Shown: positions 1 to 7,933, numbered from the stretch's first letter. The stretch is DNA of 35,048 nucleotides from CAVTWS01 sp964390555 (GCA_964390555.1 CAYMJU010000041.1:1-35048); one strand, 5' to 3'. Notes: generated by a model not told the origin, from the letters alone. Numbers and translations: made by a program.

Positions 1-866
1 CACAGCTCCCCGGTCGAGCTCGGCGTCGTCCGGGTGGCGGCCGCGGCTGTTTCCAGGCGGGCGCGCAGGCCCGAAGCGTCGGCCCGCCGGATGGCCGACT
101 CGAGCGCGTCGAGCGCAGCAGCGGCCCGGTCCCGCTTGGCCCGGCGGCTGAACCGCATCCGCCACCGGCTCCTGGTGCGAGCCGCCTGGCGCACTAGCGG
201 CCCGAGCTCGTCGACGATCGGATGTAGGTGGGCCTCGACCCCGGCCTGGGCGGTCGCGGTGGCGTCGAGAGCGGCGAGAGCGGCGAGCAGCTGGGTGTGC
301 TCGACCGGCCGATTCGCGGTGTCGAGGCGCACGGTCGCCGTCGCACGAACGGTGGCGGCAACGGCGTGGGCGGCGACCAGCAGCTTGGTCGCGGTGTCCG
401 GCCCGACGCCGCGAATCCGCTGGAGGCCGCTCGACCCCATCGCCAGCACGTGCGCGGCAGTGCGCACCCCGGCCGCCTCGACGGCGCTCGTGCGCACGGG
501 CCCGTCGATGACGTCCTTCAGCGCCTCGACCGGTATCGCGTTCAGCTCGGCGGCCACGGCGTGATCGACCGCCTGCCGGTAGGTCTCGACGGCAAGCTGC
601 CGGCGCCGGTCGGTTTCAGTCAGGCAACGCTCGGCGGTGGCGACGAGCGACCGCGCCGCGTCGAGCACCTCCCGGGCCGGCCGCCCGGGTTCGACCTCAG
701 CCCGTTCGGCGGGTTCGGGCTGCTCGCTCACCACGTCGGTGGTCGTGGTGCCGGCCGCGTCGGCGACCATCGGCGTCCACGCTCCGCCGTCCCACCACCG
801 GTGCACGTGACGCCCCCACGGATCCTGGAACCACCCCGCCGGATACTGCCCCTCATCACCAGCCAT
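1..866 (-). CDS. DUF2510 / helix-hairpin-helix protein, 5' part (runs off the window)
   Basis: The minus-strand frame is open from an ATG at 866 to the window edge, about 288 codons, so the C-terminus is missing. Residues 11-34 carry the DUF2510 pattern (GWFQDPWGRHVHRWWDGG, then W and T), a short tryptophan-rich module at the N-terminus of many actinobacterial proteins. A low-complexity linker leads into an alanine- and arginine-rich helical region. Residues about 126-168 look like a helix-hairpin-helix unit (LQRIRGVGPDTATKLL), a fold that commonly binds DNA backbone. A second helical, basic stretch follows towards the edge. The reading frame is well supported by GC bias at third positions. 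Seen: the two modules. Inferred: DNA binding. The catalytic part, if any, lies outside the window. The gene is divergent from the repair genes at 989-2843. Confidence 0.75.
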   Translation of the reverse strand, partial: MAGDEGQYPAGWFQDPWGRHVHRWWDGGAWTPMVADAAGTTTTDVVSEQPEPAERAEVEPGRPAREVLDAARSLVATAERCLTETDRRRQLAVETYRQAVDHAVAAELNAIPVEALKDVIDGPVRTSAVEAAGVRTAAHVLAMGSSGLQRIRGVGPDTATKLLVAAHAVAATVRATATVRLDTANRPVEHTQLLAALAALDATATAQAGVEAHLHPIVDELGPLVRQAARTRSRWRMRFSRRAKRDRAAAALDALESAIRRADASGLRARLETAAAATRTTPSSTGEL

Positions 867-929
867 CCCGCCGACGGTACCCGCCGGACCGCGAGCCGAG
901 CGCCGGCGCGAGGCTGCCAGCAAAAACCA

Positions 930-952
930 GTGTCACACCCCCTTCGTAGGGT
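930..952 (+). promoter_or_regulatory. PafBC-type DNA-damage promoter motif (putative)
   Basis: A TGTCA core at 931-935 is followed at the right distance by a TAGGGT hexamer at 947-952. The mycobacterial RecA/LexA-independent damage promoter recognised by PafBC has the form TTGTCRGTG-N8-TAnnnT. Here the 9-base element would be 930-938 and the spacer 939-946 is exactly 8 bases. The last three bases of the first element do not match the consensus. It lies 37 bp upstream of the small zinc-ribbon gene and its overlapping nuclease gene, which fits a repair role. The assignment is by eye. Confidence 0.4.
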
Positions 953-988
953 TCGCGGTGTCCAACACACCGACCACCGGGGGAACCC

Positions 989-1195
989 ATGGCCCGCACG
1001 ATCACCGTCGATTGCGACGAATGCGTCATGCAGCACACGCGAGCCTGCGACGACTGCGTCGTCACGTTCATCCTCGACCGAGAGCCCGACGATGCGATCG
1101 TCATCGAGCTCGGCGAGCTGCGGGCCGTTCGCATGCTGGCGAACGCCGGGCTCGTCCCCGAGCTACGCCATAGGCGCCGTACCGATGCGTTCTGA
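989..1195 (+). CDS. Small zinc-ribbon-like protein upstream of repair nuclease
   Basis: This 68-residue protein carries two CxxC pairs (C9/C12 and C20/C23) with a histidine at 16 between them, so it probably binds one zinc ion. The rest is acidic and then basic at the C-terminus (RHRRR), with no membrane segment. The start at 989 is preceded by a GGGGGAA purine stretch. Its stop lies 10 bases inside the next gene, whose ATG is at 1185, so the two are almost certainly co-transcribed and translationally coupled. I do not recognise a named family. The arrangement suggests an accessory or regulatory partner of the exonuclease/GIY-YIG protein, but that is inference. An alternative long frame through this interval is only an upstream extension of the nuclease frame. 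Confidence 0.7.
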   Translation: MARTITVDCDECVMQHTRACDDCVVTFILDREPDDAIVIELGELRAVRMLANAGLVPELRHRRRTDAF

Positions 1196-2843
1196 ACTGG
1201 CGTTTCGTCAACGCAGCTTCGACGACCTCGGTACGCCGCTGGCCGAGGTCGTGTTCTGCGTGGTCGACCTCGAGACGACCGGTGGTTCGGCCGCCACCGA
1301 GGCGATCACCGAGATCGGCGCAGTCAAGGTCCGCGGCGGCGAGGTGCTCGGTTCGCTGCAGACCTTGATCGATCCCGGCCGTGCCATCCCACCGTCGATC
1401 ACGGTGCTGACCGGCATAACCGACGCCATGGTCACCCGCGCTCCCCGGATCGAGTCGGTCCTTCCCACACTCCTCGAGTTCATCGGGGACGCTGTCGTGG
1501 TCGGCCACAATGTGCGCTTCGACGTGAGCTTCCTCGACGCCGCTCTCGCCCAGTCCGGCCGGCCCCGCCTCGGCAATCGCACCCTCGACACGTGCGCCCT
1601 GGCCCGCCGGCTCGTGCGTTCCGAGGTGCCGAACTGCCGGCTCGAGACCTTGGCGAGCCGCTTTCGGCTCGATCACAAGCCGAGCCACCGCGCCCTCGAC
1701 GATGTGTTGGCCACCGTCGACCTGCTCCACCTGCTCATCGAGCGGGCGACGGCGTTCGGTGTGTCGGGCCTCGACGACCTGCTCACATTGCCCAAGTTGG
1801 CCGGGCACGCCCAGGCCGCCAAGCTGCGACTCACCGAGACGCTGCCCCGCACGCCGGGCGTGTACCTGTTCCGGGACGGCCGCGGCGAGGTGCTCTACGT
1901 CGGCAAGGCCACCGACATCCGGGCTCGGGTCCGGTCGTACTTCTCGAGCGACGACCGCCGCAAGGTCGGTGCCTTGCTCACCGAGACCATGGCGATAGAC
2001 CATCACGGGTGTCCATCGGCGCTCGAAGCCGGTGTGCTCGAGGTCCGGCTCATCCACCAGCACCAGCCCCGGTACAACCGTCAGGGTCGCAACCGCGAGC
2101 GCTACTGCTACGTGAAGCTCACCAGCGAGGCGTTTCCGCGGCTGAGCATCGTGGCCGAGGCCCGGACCGACGCCGCCGCGTACGTGGGTCCGCTGCCATC
2201 GCGACGCGTCGCCCAACTCGTGGTGGACGCCATCTTGACGGTGTTGCCGCTGCGTCGCTGTACCGCTCGACCCGGCCGCGGCACGCGCGACGGGCCGTGC
2301 ACGTCAGCCCAACTCGGTGTGGCCCTGTGCCCGTGCACCGGGTCGGTCGATGCCGCAACCTACGCGGTTGTCGTCGAATCGGCGCGCCGCGGCCTCACCA
2401 CCACACCGTCGCTGTTGCTCGATCCCCTCGCCGAGCGGATGGCCCGGTTGGCCACCGAGCACCGATTCGAGGAAGCGTCGAACCTGCGCGACCGCGCCCA
2501 CGCGCTGGCCCACGCGCTTGTCACCAAGCGCCGCCACGACGCGCTCAGACGTTCACGATTGGTGATCGAGCTTCCCGGCGGCGTCCTGGTCGAGCTCGAT
2601 GGCGGTCGGCTGGCCGCGTCGATCACCCCGGGCGAGCTGGCCTTGGATTGGGGCCACCCGTCGCGTTCCGGGAACCGACCGCCGACCCCGGCCGAAGCGG
2701 CCGAGCTCACGGTGGCGGCCGGTTTCCTCGATCGCTATGCGCACCGTCTCCGCATCGTGCACTGCGACGGCGAACTGTCGTACCCGATCGACACCATCCC
2801 CACGTTTCGCGCCCGAGAGCGAGCCGTGGCGCGAGCCGCCTGA
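1185..2843 (+). CDS. DEDD exonuclease fused to UvrC-like GIY-YIG nuclease
   Basis: This 552-residue two-domain DNA-repair nuclease begins with a DnaQ-like DEDDh 3'-5' exonuclease, residues about 20-190: motif I D28-L-E30, motif II GHNVRFD with D113, and motif III H168 and D173. A UvrC/Cho-type GIY-YIG domain starts near residue 224 (PGVY at 224-227, YVGKA at 238-242) with the conserved IRARVRSYF helix after it. A UVR-like segment (LATEHRFEEASNLRDRA) follows, as in UvrC proteins that contact UvrB. The UvrC C-terminal RNase-H-like and tandem HhH domains are absent, so it should make only the GIY-YIG-type incision. The fusion is known in actinobacteria. ATG 1185 is chosen because the domain begins soon after and the frame upstream is shadow sequence. 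It overlaps the zinc-ribbon gene by 11 bp. Confidence 0.9.
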   Translation: MRSELAFRQRSFDDLGTPLAEVVFCVVDLETTGGSAATEAITEIGAVKVRGGEVLGSLQTLIDPGRAIPPSITVLTGITDAMVTRAPRIESVLPTLLEFIGDAVVVGHNVRFDVSFLDAALAQSGRPRLGNRTLDTCALARRLVRSEVPNCRLETLASRFRLDHKPSHRALDDVLATVDLLHLLIERATAFGVSGLDDLLTLPKLAGHAQAAKLRLTETLPRTPGVYLFRDGRGEVLYVGKATDIRARVRSYFSSDDRRKVGALLTETMAIDHHGCPSALEAGVLEVRLIHQHQPRYNRQGRNRERYCYVKLTSEAFPRLSIVAEARTDAAAYVGPLPSRRVAQLVVDAILTVLPLRRCTARPGRGTRDGPCTSAQLGVALCPCTGSVDAATYAVVVESARRGLTTTPSLLLDPLAERMARLATEHRFEEASNLRDRAHALAHALVTKRRHDALRRSRLVIELPGGVLVELDGGRLAASITPGELALDWGHPSRSGNRPPTPAEAAELTVAAGFLDRYAHRLRIVHCDGELSYPIDTIPTFRARERAVARAA

Positions 2844-2871
2844 GCCGAACCGAGTGTGATGCACTACAGGC

Positions 2872-4251
2872 GTGCGAGCCCTCCCCTACCTGATCGCGGC
2901 GGGTGCGCTTGCGACCGGCGGGTGCGCGCCAGCCCAGACAGTCGACGAGCCCAGCGTCTCGCCGGTCGTGCTCGCCGGCGACGTTTGCCCGACCGCTCCC
3001 GGCAGGACCCACGCGATGACATGTCATCGCCTCACCGTTCCCGTCGATCGCGAGGCTCTCGGCGGCCCGGTGCTCGAGTTGGCAGTCGTCGTCGTTCACT
3101 CGACCGCGGCAGTACCGGCACCCGACCCGGTCGTGGTGATCCACGGTGGGCCCGGGGGGTCGCTCACCGACGACCTGGAAGCCTGGCTGCATCCGGCCAG
3201 CCCTCTGCTTGCGAGCCGGGACGTCGTCCTCGTCGATCAGCGCGGCTCGGGTCGCTCGACGCCCAGCCTCGACTGCACCGACGGCGAAACGCTCGATGAT
3301 TGCCACACCCGGCTGTCCGATACCGGGAACGACTTGAGCCGGTTCGGATCGCGCGACCAGGCGCTCGACATGGCCGATCTCCGCCACCGCCTGGGCTACG
3401 AGCGGTGGAACGTCTACGCCGTCTCGTTCGGCACGCGGGTCGCTCTCCAGCTGATCGACCTCGACCCGTCGGGGACCCGTGCCGCGGTGCTCGACTCGGT
3501 CTATCCCCCCGATGTCGAGCCCGGAATCGAGCAGGCGACCAACGCTGCCGCCGCCATCGAGGCCGCGCTCGACACCCTGGAGCGGATCGAGGCCCTCGAT
3601 CGACTGCTCGCGGAGCTCGACGAGACCCTGGTGCAGGTCACCTGGACCGACGACGCAGGGCACGAGCGCACCGAGGGCGCGACAGCCGAGCTGTTCGCCG
3701 GTCGGTTGTTTCGCACCCTCTACGAGACCGGCCGCGCCGGCGATGTGCGAACCGCGGTCGATCACGCGGCGGCCGGCGATCTCGCCGCAGCGTTCGCCAG
3801 TCTCGGGATACCCACGGCGGCCGGCCAGCGCGGCCCAACGAGCGGCGAGCTGAGCGACGGCGCCTACTGGGCGGCCGAGTGTCACGAAGGGATCGGGAGA
3901 TCGACACCCGAACAAGCCGTCGCCGCAGCCGAGGGACGGCTGGCCGAGACGCTCGTTCGTGCGGTCGTCGAGTCCATCGGGCGCTGCGATTCGTGGCGCA
4001 CCGAGACGGCCGCGCCGACCGCCCTGTCGGCGACCGACGTGCCGGTTTTCCTCCTCGGCGGCGCGCTCGACCCCGTCACGCCTCTCCGCTGGGCCCATGA
4101 CACGGCCGCGGCCCTCGGGCCGAGCGCCGTGGTCGTCGAAGTGCCCGGCGCCGGGCACGCGCCGTCGTTCGCTCTCAGTTGCGCCGAGGAACTCGTCGTC
4201 GGCTTCCTCGACGACCCGGGATCGGCGATCTCAGGCGACCGCTGTGGGTGA
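2872..4251 (+). CDS. Secreted lipoprotein alpha/beta hydrolase (proline iminopeptidase / tripeptidyl aminopeptidase-like)
   Basis: The 459-residue protein starts at GTG 2872 with a short hydrophobic leader ending in a lipobox-like LATGGC, so it is probably a membrane-anchored lipoprotein. The oxyanion motif HGGPGGS and DQRGSGRS are typical of the proline iminopeptidase/tripeptidyl aminopeptidase group. The catalytic triad can be placed at Ser185 (AVSFGT), Asp400 (GGALDPVTP) and His429 (GAGHAPS). The nucleophile elbow has Ala where the first Gly of GxSxG is usual. The C-terminal part resembles the TAP-like C-terminal domain of this group. Expected role: hydrolysis of peptides or esters outside the membrane; the substrate is unknown. 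It follows the nuclease gene by 28 bp and converges on trpD with 5 bp between stop codons. Confidence 0.85.
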   Translation: MRALPYLIAAGALATGGCAPAQTVDEPSVSPVVLAGDVCPTAPGRTHAMTCHRLTVPVDREALGGPVLELAVVVVHSTAAVPAPDPVVVIHGGPGGSLTDDLEAWLHPASPLLASRDVVLVDQRGSGRSTPSLDCTDGETLDDCHTRLSDTGNDLSRFGSRDQALDMADLRHRLGYERWNVYAVSFGTRVALQLIDLDPSGTRAAVLDSVYPPDVEPGIEQATNAAAAIEAALDTLERIEALDRLLAELDETLVQVTWTDDAGHERTEGATAELFAGRLFRTLYETGRAGDVRTAVDHAAAGDLAAAFASLGIPTAAGQRGPTSGELSDGAYWAAECHEGIGRSTPEQAVAAAEGRLAETLVRAVVESIGRCDSWRTETAAPTALSATDVPVFLLGGALDPVTPLRWAHDTAAALGPSAVVVEVPGAGHAPSFALSCAEELVVGFLDDPGSAISGDRCG

Positions 4252-4256
4252 ACTCG

Positions 4257-5306
4257 TCAGCCGACGGCGGAAGTGAACGCGATCAGCGAGTCGAGCACGC
4301 CGGCCGCGGCTCCGGTGTCGATCGACAGCTGAGCCGCTACGACCCCCGCTGCCATGTCGGCGGCCATGCCGGCCACCACCAACCCGGCGGCGGCGTTCAG
4401 CACGACGATGTCGCGCGCCGCTCCCGCCTCGCCGGCGAGCACCGAGCGGGCGATGCGGGCGTTCACCTCGGCGTCGCCGCCGGCCAGGTCCTCGGGGGTC
4501 GCCGGAGCCAGGCCCACGGTGATGGCGTCGAGCGTGTAGGTGCGGATCTCGCCGTCGCGCAGCTCGCGAACGATCGACGGCCCGGTTGTCGACAGCTCGT
4601 CGAGCGCCCCGTCGCCGGTGACGACCATCACGTGCTCGGCGCCGGTGGCCTGGAGCACTCGGATCATCCGGTCGCCGGTCGACTCGTCGGACACTCCGAC
4701 GACCTGGCGGGTGACCCGTCCGGGGTGCGAGAGCGGGCCGAGCACGTTGAACACCGTCGGGATACCGAGCTCGGCGCGCACCGGCCCGGCGTGGCGCATG
4801 GCCGGGTGGTACGAACGGGCGAACGCGAACCCGACGCCGACGGTGGCCACGCATCCGGCGAGCTGTTCGGGTGTGATGTCGAAGTTCACGCCGAGGGCCT
4901 CGAGCAGGTCGAACGAACCCGACGTCGATGAGGCCTTGCGGTTGCCGTGCTTGCACACGGTGGCCCCGGCGCCCGCGGCGACGATCGACGCGATCGTCGA
5001 CACGTTCAAGGCGTGGCGGCGCCGGCTCGGCGCTCCGCCTGCGCCGACGATGTCGATGGTGCCATGTGGCAACGTCAGTGCAGTGGCCGCGGTGTGCATG
5101 GCCCGCACCATGCCCGTCATCTCCTCGACGGTCTCACCCTTCATGCGCAGCGCCACGATGAACCCGGCGATCTGGGCGGGCGTCGCCAACCCGTCAAGGA
5201 TCGTGGAGAGCGCGGCCTGGGCCTGGTCGCCAGTGAGGTCACGCCCGGCGCACAGCTCCCCGAGGACCCCGGCCCATCCACCTACGTCGTCGATCCTCAC
5301 CGGCAT
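4257..5306 (-). CDS. trpD: Anthranilate phosphoribosyltransferase (TrpD-like), atypical PRPP loop
   Basis: The 349-residue protein matches TrpD over its full length. The enzyme transfers phosphoribose from PRPP to anthranilate in tryptophan synthesis. Seen: KHGNRKASSTSGS, the HPAMRHAGPVRAELGIPT region, FNVLGPL, and the DE pair in GALDELST that binds metal. The PRPP/Mg loop that is normally GTGGD followed by about four residues and N-x-ST reads G88-A-G-G-A92 and then PSRRRHALNVST. The usual Thr and Asp are therefore replaced and the loop is longer and basic. The rest of the fold is intact, so this may be a lineage variant or a TrpD-like enzyme with a different acceptor. No other trp genes are nearby. 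Confidence 0.85.
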   Translation of the reverse strand: MPVRIDDVGGWAGVLGELCAGRDLTGDQAQAALSTILDGLATPAQIAGFIVALRMKGETVEEMTGMVRAMHTAATALTLPHGTIDIVGAGGAPSRRRHALNVSTIASIVAAGAGATVCKHGNRKASSTSGSFDLLEALGVNFDITPEQLAGCVATVGVGFAFARSYHPAMRHAGPVRAELGIPTVFNVLGPLSHPGRVTRQVVGVSDESTGDRMIRVLQATGAEHVMVVTGDGALDELSTTGPSIVRELRDGEIRTYTLDAITVGLAPATPEDLAGGDAEVNARIARSVLAGEAGAARDIVVLNAAAGLVVAGMAADMAAGVVAAQLSIDTGAAAGVLDSLIAFTSAVG

Positions 5307-5369
5307 CCCTGAACTATCTCACCAACGCCTCAGAACGCGCGCCACTAGGTGAACGTTCGACGTCTGATC

Positions 5370-5429
5370 GGTCTCGCTCGCCTGTCAGCGCAGGCGAGAA
5401 CCGCCACTGTCACATTAGGGCTCGCCCTG
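5370..5429. repeat. Dispersed intergenic hairpin repeat, copy A
   Basis: A 60-bp block lies between the trpD start and the stop codon of the DUF3501 gene. It contains the 8-bp inverted repeat CTCGCCTG/CAGGCGAG around a 6-base loop, then GCCACTGTCAC, then AGGGCTCGCCC directly against the stop codon at 5430. A near copy is at 26623-26684, with about six substitutions and one 2-base gap by eye. On the minus strand each copy begins immediately after a stop codon, so it would form the 3' end of that transcript. Confidence 0.75.
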
Positions 5430-6023
5430 TCAGCCGCCCTGGCGGAGCGTGGCCACGAGCTCCGCAGCTGTCGCCGAGGCCAAGTCGGCTTCGTGCCGGT
5501 ACGCCGCATGGGTGATGGCGAGCCGGACACCCGGGGCGTCGAACGCCGCTACCTGAGCCGGCGTGAAGTCGAAGCGGACATAGTGAACCGCCGACGTGAT
5601 CTCGGTGCGGGTGAGCTGGCGGGCGTGGTCCTCGTCCACCCGGCACGCCACCACCGCTCCCGACGGCAGGTTGAACTGCACCGTCGTCTCGATGCCCACC
5701 AGCTTGGGCAGCCACTCGCGCAGGTCGGCGTCGTTGGTCAGCTCGATCAACATCGTGGCCGCCAGCGAGCCGGGCAGGGCGACGAGTGGGTTGTACACGT
5801 CGATCTCGGCCTGGATGCCCTCGTCGGTGTGAATTCGCTCGATCCGGGCCATCTCCTGGATCTGGAAACGGATGGTGTCGGCGTTCTCGAAGATGAACGT
5901 GACGAACGGTCCGACATGCACCCGGCGCCGCTTCTTCAGCTCGATGATGCGGCGCCGGAATTCGCCGCGGTCACGCTCGTAGGCGCGGGTGTCCGCGATG
6001 TCTTCGAGGGTCAACTTGGCCAC
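5430..6023 (-). CDS. DUF3501 family protein
   Basis: The 197-residue protein begins MAKLTLEDIADTRAYERDR, and its overall pattern (HVGPFVTFIFENADTIRFQI, HTDEGIQAEIDVYNPL, then an acidic C-terminal half) matches DUF3501. This family is of unknown function and is often encoded beside rubrerythrin and cysteine-rich Fe-S proteins. No membrane segment and no cysteine cluster are present. It lies 4 bp downstream of the Fe-S protein gene on the same strand and is almost certainly the last gene of the 8380-5430 operon. The family context suggests a part in a redox or peroxide response. The substrate is unknown. Confidence 0.85.
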   Translation of the reverse strand: MAKLTLEDIADTRAYERDRGEFRRRIIELKKRRRVHVGPFVTFIFENADTIRFQIQEMARIERIHTDEGIQAEIDVYNPLVALPGSLAATMLIELTNDADLREWLPKLVGIETTVQFNLPSGAVVACRVDEDHARQLTRTEITSAVHYVRFDFTPAQVAAFDAPGVRLAITHAAYRHEADLASATAAELVATLRQGG

Positions 6024-6027
6024 GGCC

Positions 6028-7377
6028 CTAGCCCTTCGGCCGTTCGGCCCCGGGCTCGGGAGCGATCCCGTAGGCCCGGGCCACGAGCTGGATCGGATGC
6101 ATCGGGTCGGTGCCGGTCTCGAGGGCGATGGCGCCGTTGGCTAGTGAGCAGTCGCCGGTGACGGCGTCGCCGTGGGCCCGACCGATGGCGTCGACCAGCT
6201 TCTTGGCGACCTGGCGCGAGCTGTCGAGGTTCTCGGCTCGCAACCCCCACGTCCCGTCGATCCCCGAGCATTCGGCGACGACGGTCACCTTGGCGCCGGT
6301 GAGCTTCATCAGATCGCGGCTGCGCAGCCCGATGTTCTGGGCCCGCAGGTGACAGGGCGCGTGATAGGTGATCGTCGAGGGGGCTCCGGGGAAGTCGGTG
6401 TCGAGCGACGTGGCGTCGGCTTTGTGCACGGCGACCAAGTACTCGGCCAGGTCACGGGTGCGCTCGGCTACCAACCGGGCGTCGTCGCCGCCGACGTAGT
6501 CGACGTAGTCCTTCTTCAGCACGTAGCCGCACGTGGGTTGTGGCACCACGACCTCGAGGTGTTCGCCGACCCGATCGGCGGCCCGGATGGCGGCGGCCAG
6601 GACCTTGATGTTGGTGCGGGCCTGGTCGGTGAAGGCACCGACGTTGCCCTGGTGCAGGTGCGGCGCTCCACAGCACACCTGGCCCTCGGGAAGACGGCAT
6701 TCGATTCCGTTGCGCTCGCAGACCTTGACCAGGTCGTGGCCGATGCCGACGTTGTGGTACTCGACCTGGCAGGTGGGGAACAAAGCGACGACTCCCTGGC
6801 GGGCACCGACCAGGCGGTGTCGCCCCCCGGCCAGCCGCTTGCGGAACCACGTCGAGAACCGCTCCTTGGAGAAGGGTGGCAAGATCCGGACGGCGGCAAT
6901 TCCCGTGGCCTTCTCCATCATCTTGCGGGGTCGCGACCCAGGCTCGAGGGTGCGATTGGCGACCGCCGCGGTTACCGATCCGACCTTGCCGATGGTGTCG
7001 GTGCTCGCGAGCGCCATGTCGGTGAGCCGGGTCCTGAGCGTGCGCTTGTGGTGGCGGTACTTCACCTGATCGGCGCGCATCATCAGGCGCGGGAAGTCGA
7101 GCGCCCACTCATGCTGATCGGGCGTGTAGGGGCAGTTGATGTAGCAGAGCTTGCATTGGAAGCACTCGGCGACGACCTGGTCCTGTTCGGCCGGGCTCAT
7201 GAGCGACGCGTCCTGGTCCGGCTTTGAGTCGATGAAGTCGAACAGGGTGGGGAACGACGCACAGAACTTGAAGCACAACCGGCAGCCGTGGCACAGGTCG
7301 TAGACCCGATCGAGCTCGTGGCGCAGGTCGGCCTCGTCGAAGTACTTCGGGTGGAACGGGTCGTATGTGGTCGTCAC
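6028..7377 (-). CDS. Cysteine-rich Fe-S protein with two 4Fe-4S motifs and CCG domains (heterodisulfide reductase / GlpC-like)
   Basis: The 449-residue protein carries two ferredoxin-type motifs, CHGCRLCFKFC near residue 25 and CFQCKLCYINCP near residue 70, for two [4Fe-4S] clusters. Two cysteine-rich CCG-type domains follow, with CQVEY...CERNGIECRLPEGQVCCG in the first and CHLRA...ECSGIDGTWG in the second. This is the layout of GlpC/HdrB-like electron-transfer subunits. There is no membrane segment. GTG 7377 is chosen because it gives VTTTYDPFHPKYFDEADL just before the first cluster. Upstream in-frame sequence runs through the hairpin at 7426-7475 and into the rubrerythrin gene, and its codon use is not coding-like. 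It probably passes electrons to or from rubrerythrin or the DUF3501 partner; that is inference. Confidence 0.88.
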   Translation of the reverse strand: MTTTYDPFHPKYFDEADLRHELDRVYDLCHGCRLCFKFCASFPTLFDFIDSKPDQDASLMSPAEQDQVVAECFQCKLCYINCPYTPDQHEWALDFPRLMMRADQVKYRHHKRTLRTRLTDMALASTDTIGKVGSVTAAVANRTLEPGSRPRKMMEKATGIAAVRILPPFSKERFSTWFRKRLAGGRHRLVGARQGVVALFPTCQVEYHNVGIGHDLVKVCERNGIECRLPEGQVCCGAPHLHQGNVGAFTDQARTNIKVLAAAIRAADRVGEHLEVVVPQPTCGYVLKKDYVDYVGGDDARLVAERTRDLAEYLVAVHKADATSLDTDFPGAPSTITYHAPCHLRAQNIGLRSRDLMKLTGAKVTVVAECSGIDGTWGLRAENLDSSRQVAKKLVDAIGRAHGDAVTGDCSLANGAIALETGTDPMHPIQLVARAYGIAPEPGAERPKG

Positions 7378-7425
7378 AGAAGCGAGCTCGTAGGTAGACG
7401 GTGGTTCACGGTTTCCCACCACACC

Positions 7426-7475
7426 GTTCTGGTAGGGAGATCGCGCCGTTTCCGGTGCGATCTCCCTACCAAAAC
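7426..7475 (-). other. Strong intercistronic RNA hairpin with GNRA loop
   Basis: Left arm 7426-7448 and right arm 7453-7475 pair along 23 bp without a bulge; 15 of these (7430-7444 with 7457-7471) are perfect. Read in the direction of the operon (minus strand) the loop is GAAA, a GNRA tetraloop, and two positions become allowed wobbles. A weaker outer pairing (CCACCAC near 7416-7422 with GTGGTGG near 7479-7485) may extend it. It sits between the rubrerythrin stop (7499) and the Fe-S protein start (7377). No U-tract follows, so a simple terminator is less likely than a processing or stability element. Confidence 0.75.
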
Positions 7476-7498
7476 TACGTGGTGGTGGAGCGAGGGGC

Positions 7499-7915
7499 TC
7501 AGAACTCGGCAAGGGCCTTGCTGTACCGGTTGGCGTGGCTCTTCTCGGCCTTGGCCAAGGTCTCCAGCCACTCGGCGATCTCCTCCAGGCCTTCGTCGCG
7601 GGCGGTCTTGGAGAAGCCGGGGTACATCTCGGTGTACTCGTAGGTCTCACCGGCGACGGCGGCCCTGAGGTTGTCCTCGGTGTCACCGATCGGCAGTCCG
7701 GTGGCGGGGTCGCCGGCCTGAGCCAGGTATTCGAGGTGGCCGTGGGCGTGGCCGGTCTCGCCTTCGGCGGTCGAGCGGAACAGGGCCGCCACGTCGGGGT
7801 AGCCTTCGACGTCGGCGCGCTGGGCGAACCACAGGTAACGGCGGTTGGCCTGGCTCTCGCCGGCGAAGGCGTGCTTCAGGTTCTCGTGGGTCTGGGTGCC
7901 GTTCAGGTCGGCCAT
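7499..7915 (-). CDS. Rubrerythrin-type diiron protein without rubredoxin domain
   Basis: The 138-residue four-helix ferritin-like protein has the diiron ligands of the rubrerythrin family: E19 in AFAGESQANRRY, the EGETGHAHGH helix, AGETYEYTEMYPGF and EKSHANRY. Rubrerythrins reduce hydrogen peroxide to water. The usual C-terminal rubredoxin domain (two CxxC) is absent, so electrons must come from another protein, plausibly the Fe-S protein encoded next. The start at 7915 has a GAGGAG ribosome site 11 bases upstream of the ATG. It lies 18 bp downstream of the Fur-family regulator on the same strand, which supports peroxide-responsive control. Confidence 0.92.
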   Translation of the reverse strand: MADLNGTQTHENLKHAFAGESQANRRYLWFAQRADVEGYPDVAALFRSTAEGETGHAHGHLEYLAQAGDPATGLPIGDTEDNLRAAVAGETYEYTEMYPGFSKTARDEGLEEIAEWLETLAKAEKSHANRYSKALAEF

Positions 7916-7933
7916 CGGGGGTACTCCTCGGGG

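Noticed and set aside
34..564. Open frames on the plus strand in the first 900 bases
   Set aside because: They mirror the minus-strand DUF2510 gene, have arginine/alanine-rich shadow composition and no recognisable motif.
228..1184. Long upstream extension of the exonuclease frame
   Set aside because: It crosses the minus-strand gene, the promoter and the small zinc-ribbon gene. The exonuclease domain begins only after ATG 1185.
7378..7686. Upstream extension of the Fe-S protein
   Set aside because: It runs through the 23-bp hairpin and into the rubrerythrin gene in another frame; its composition is shadow-like.
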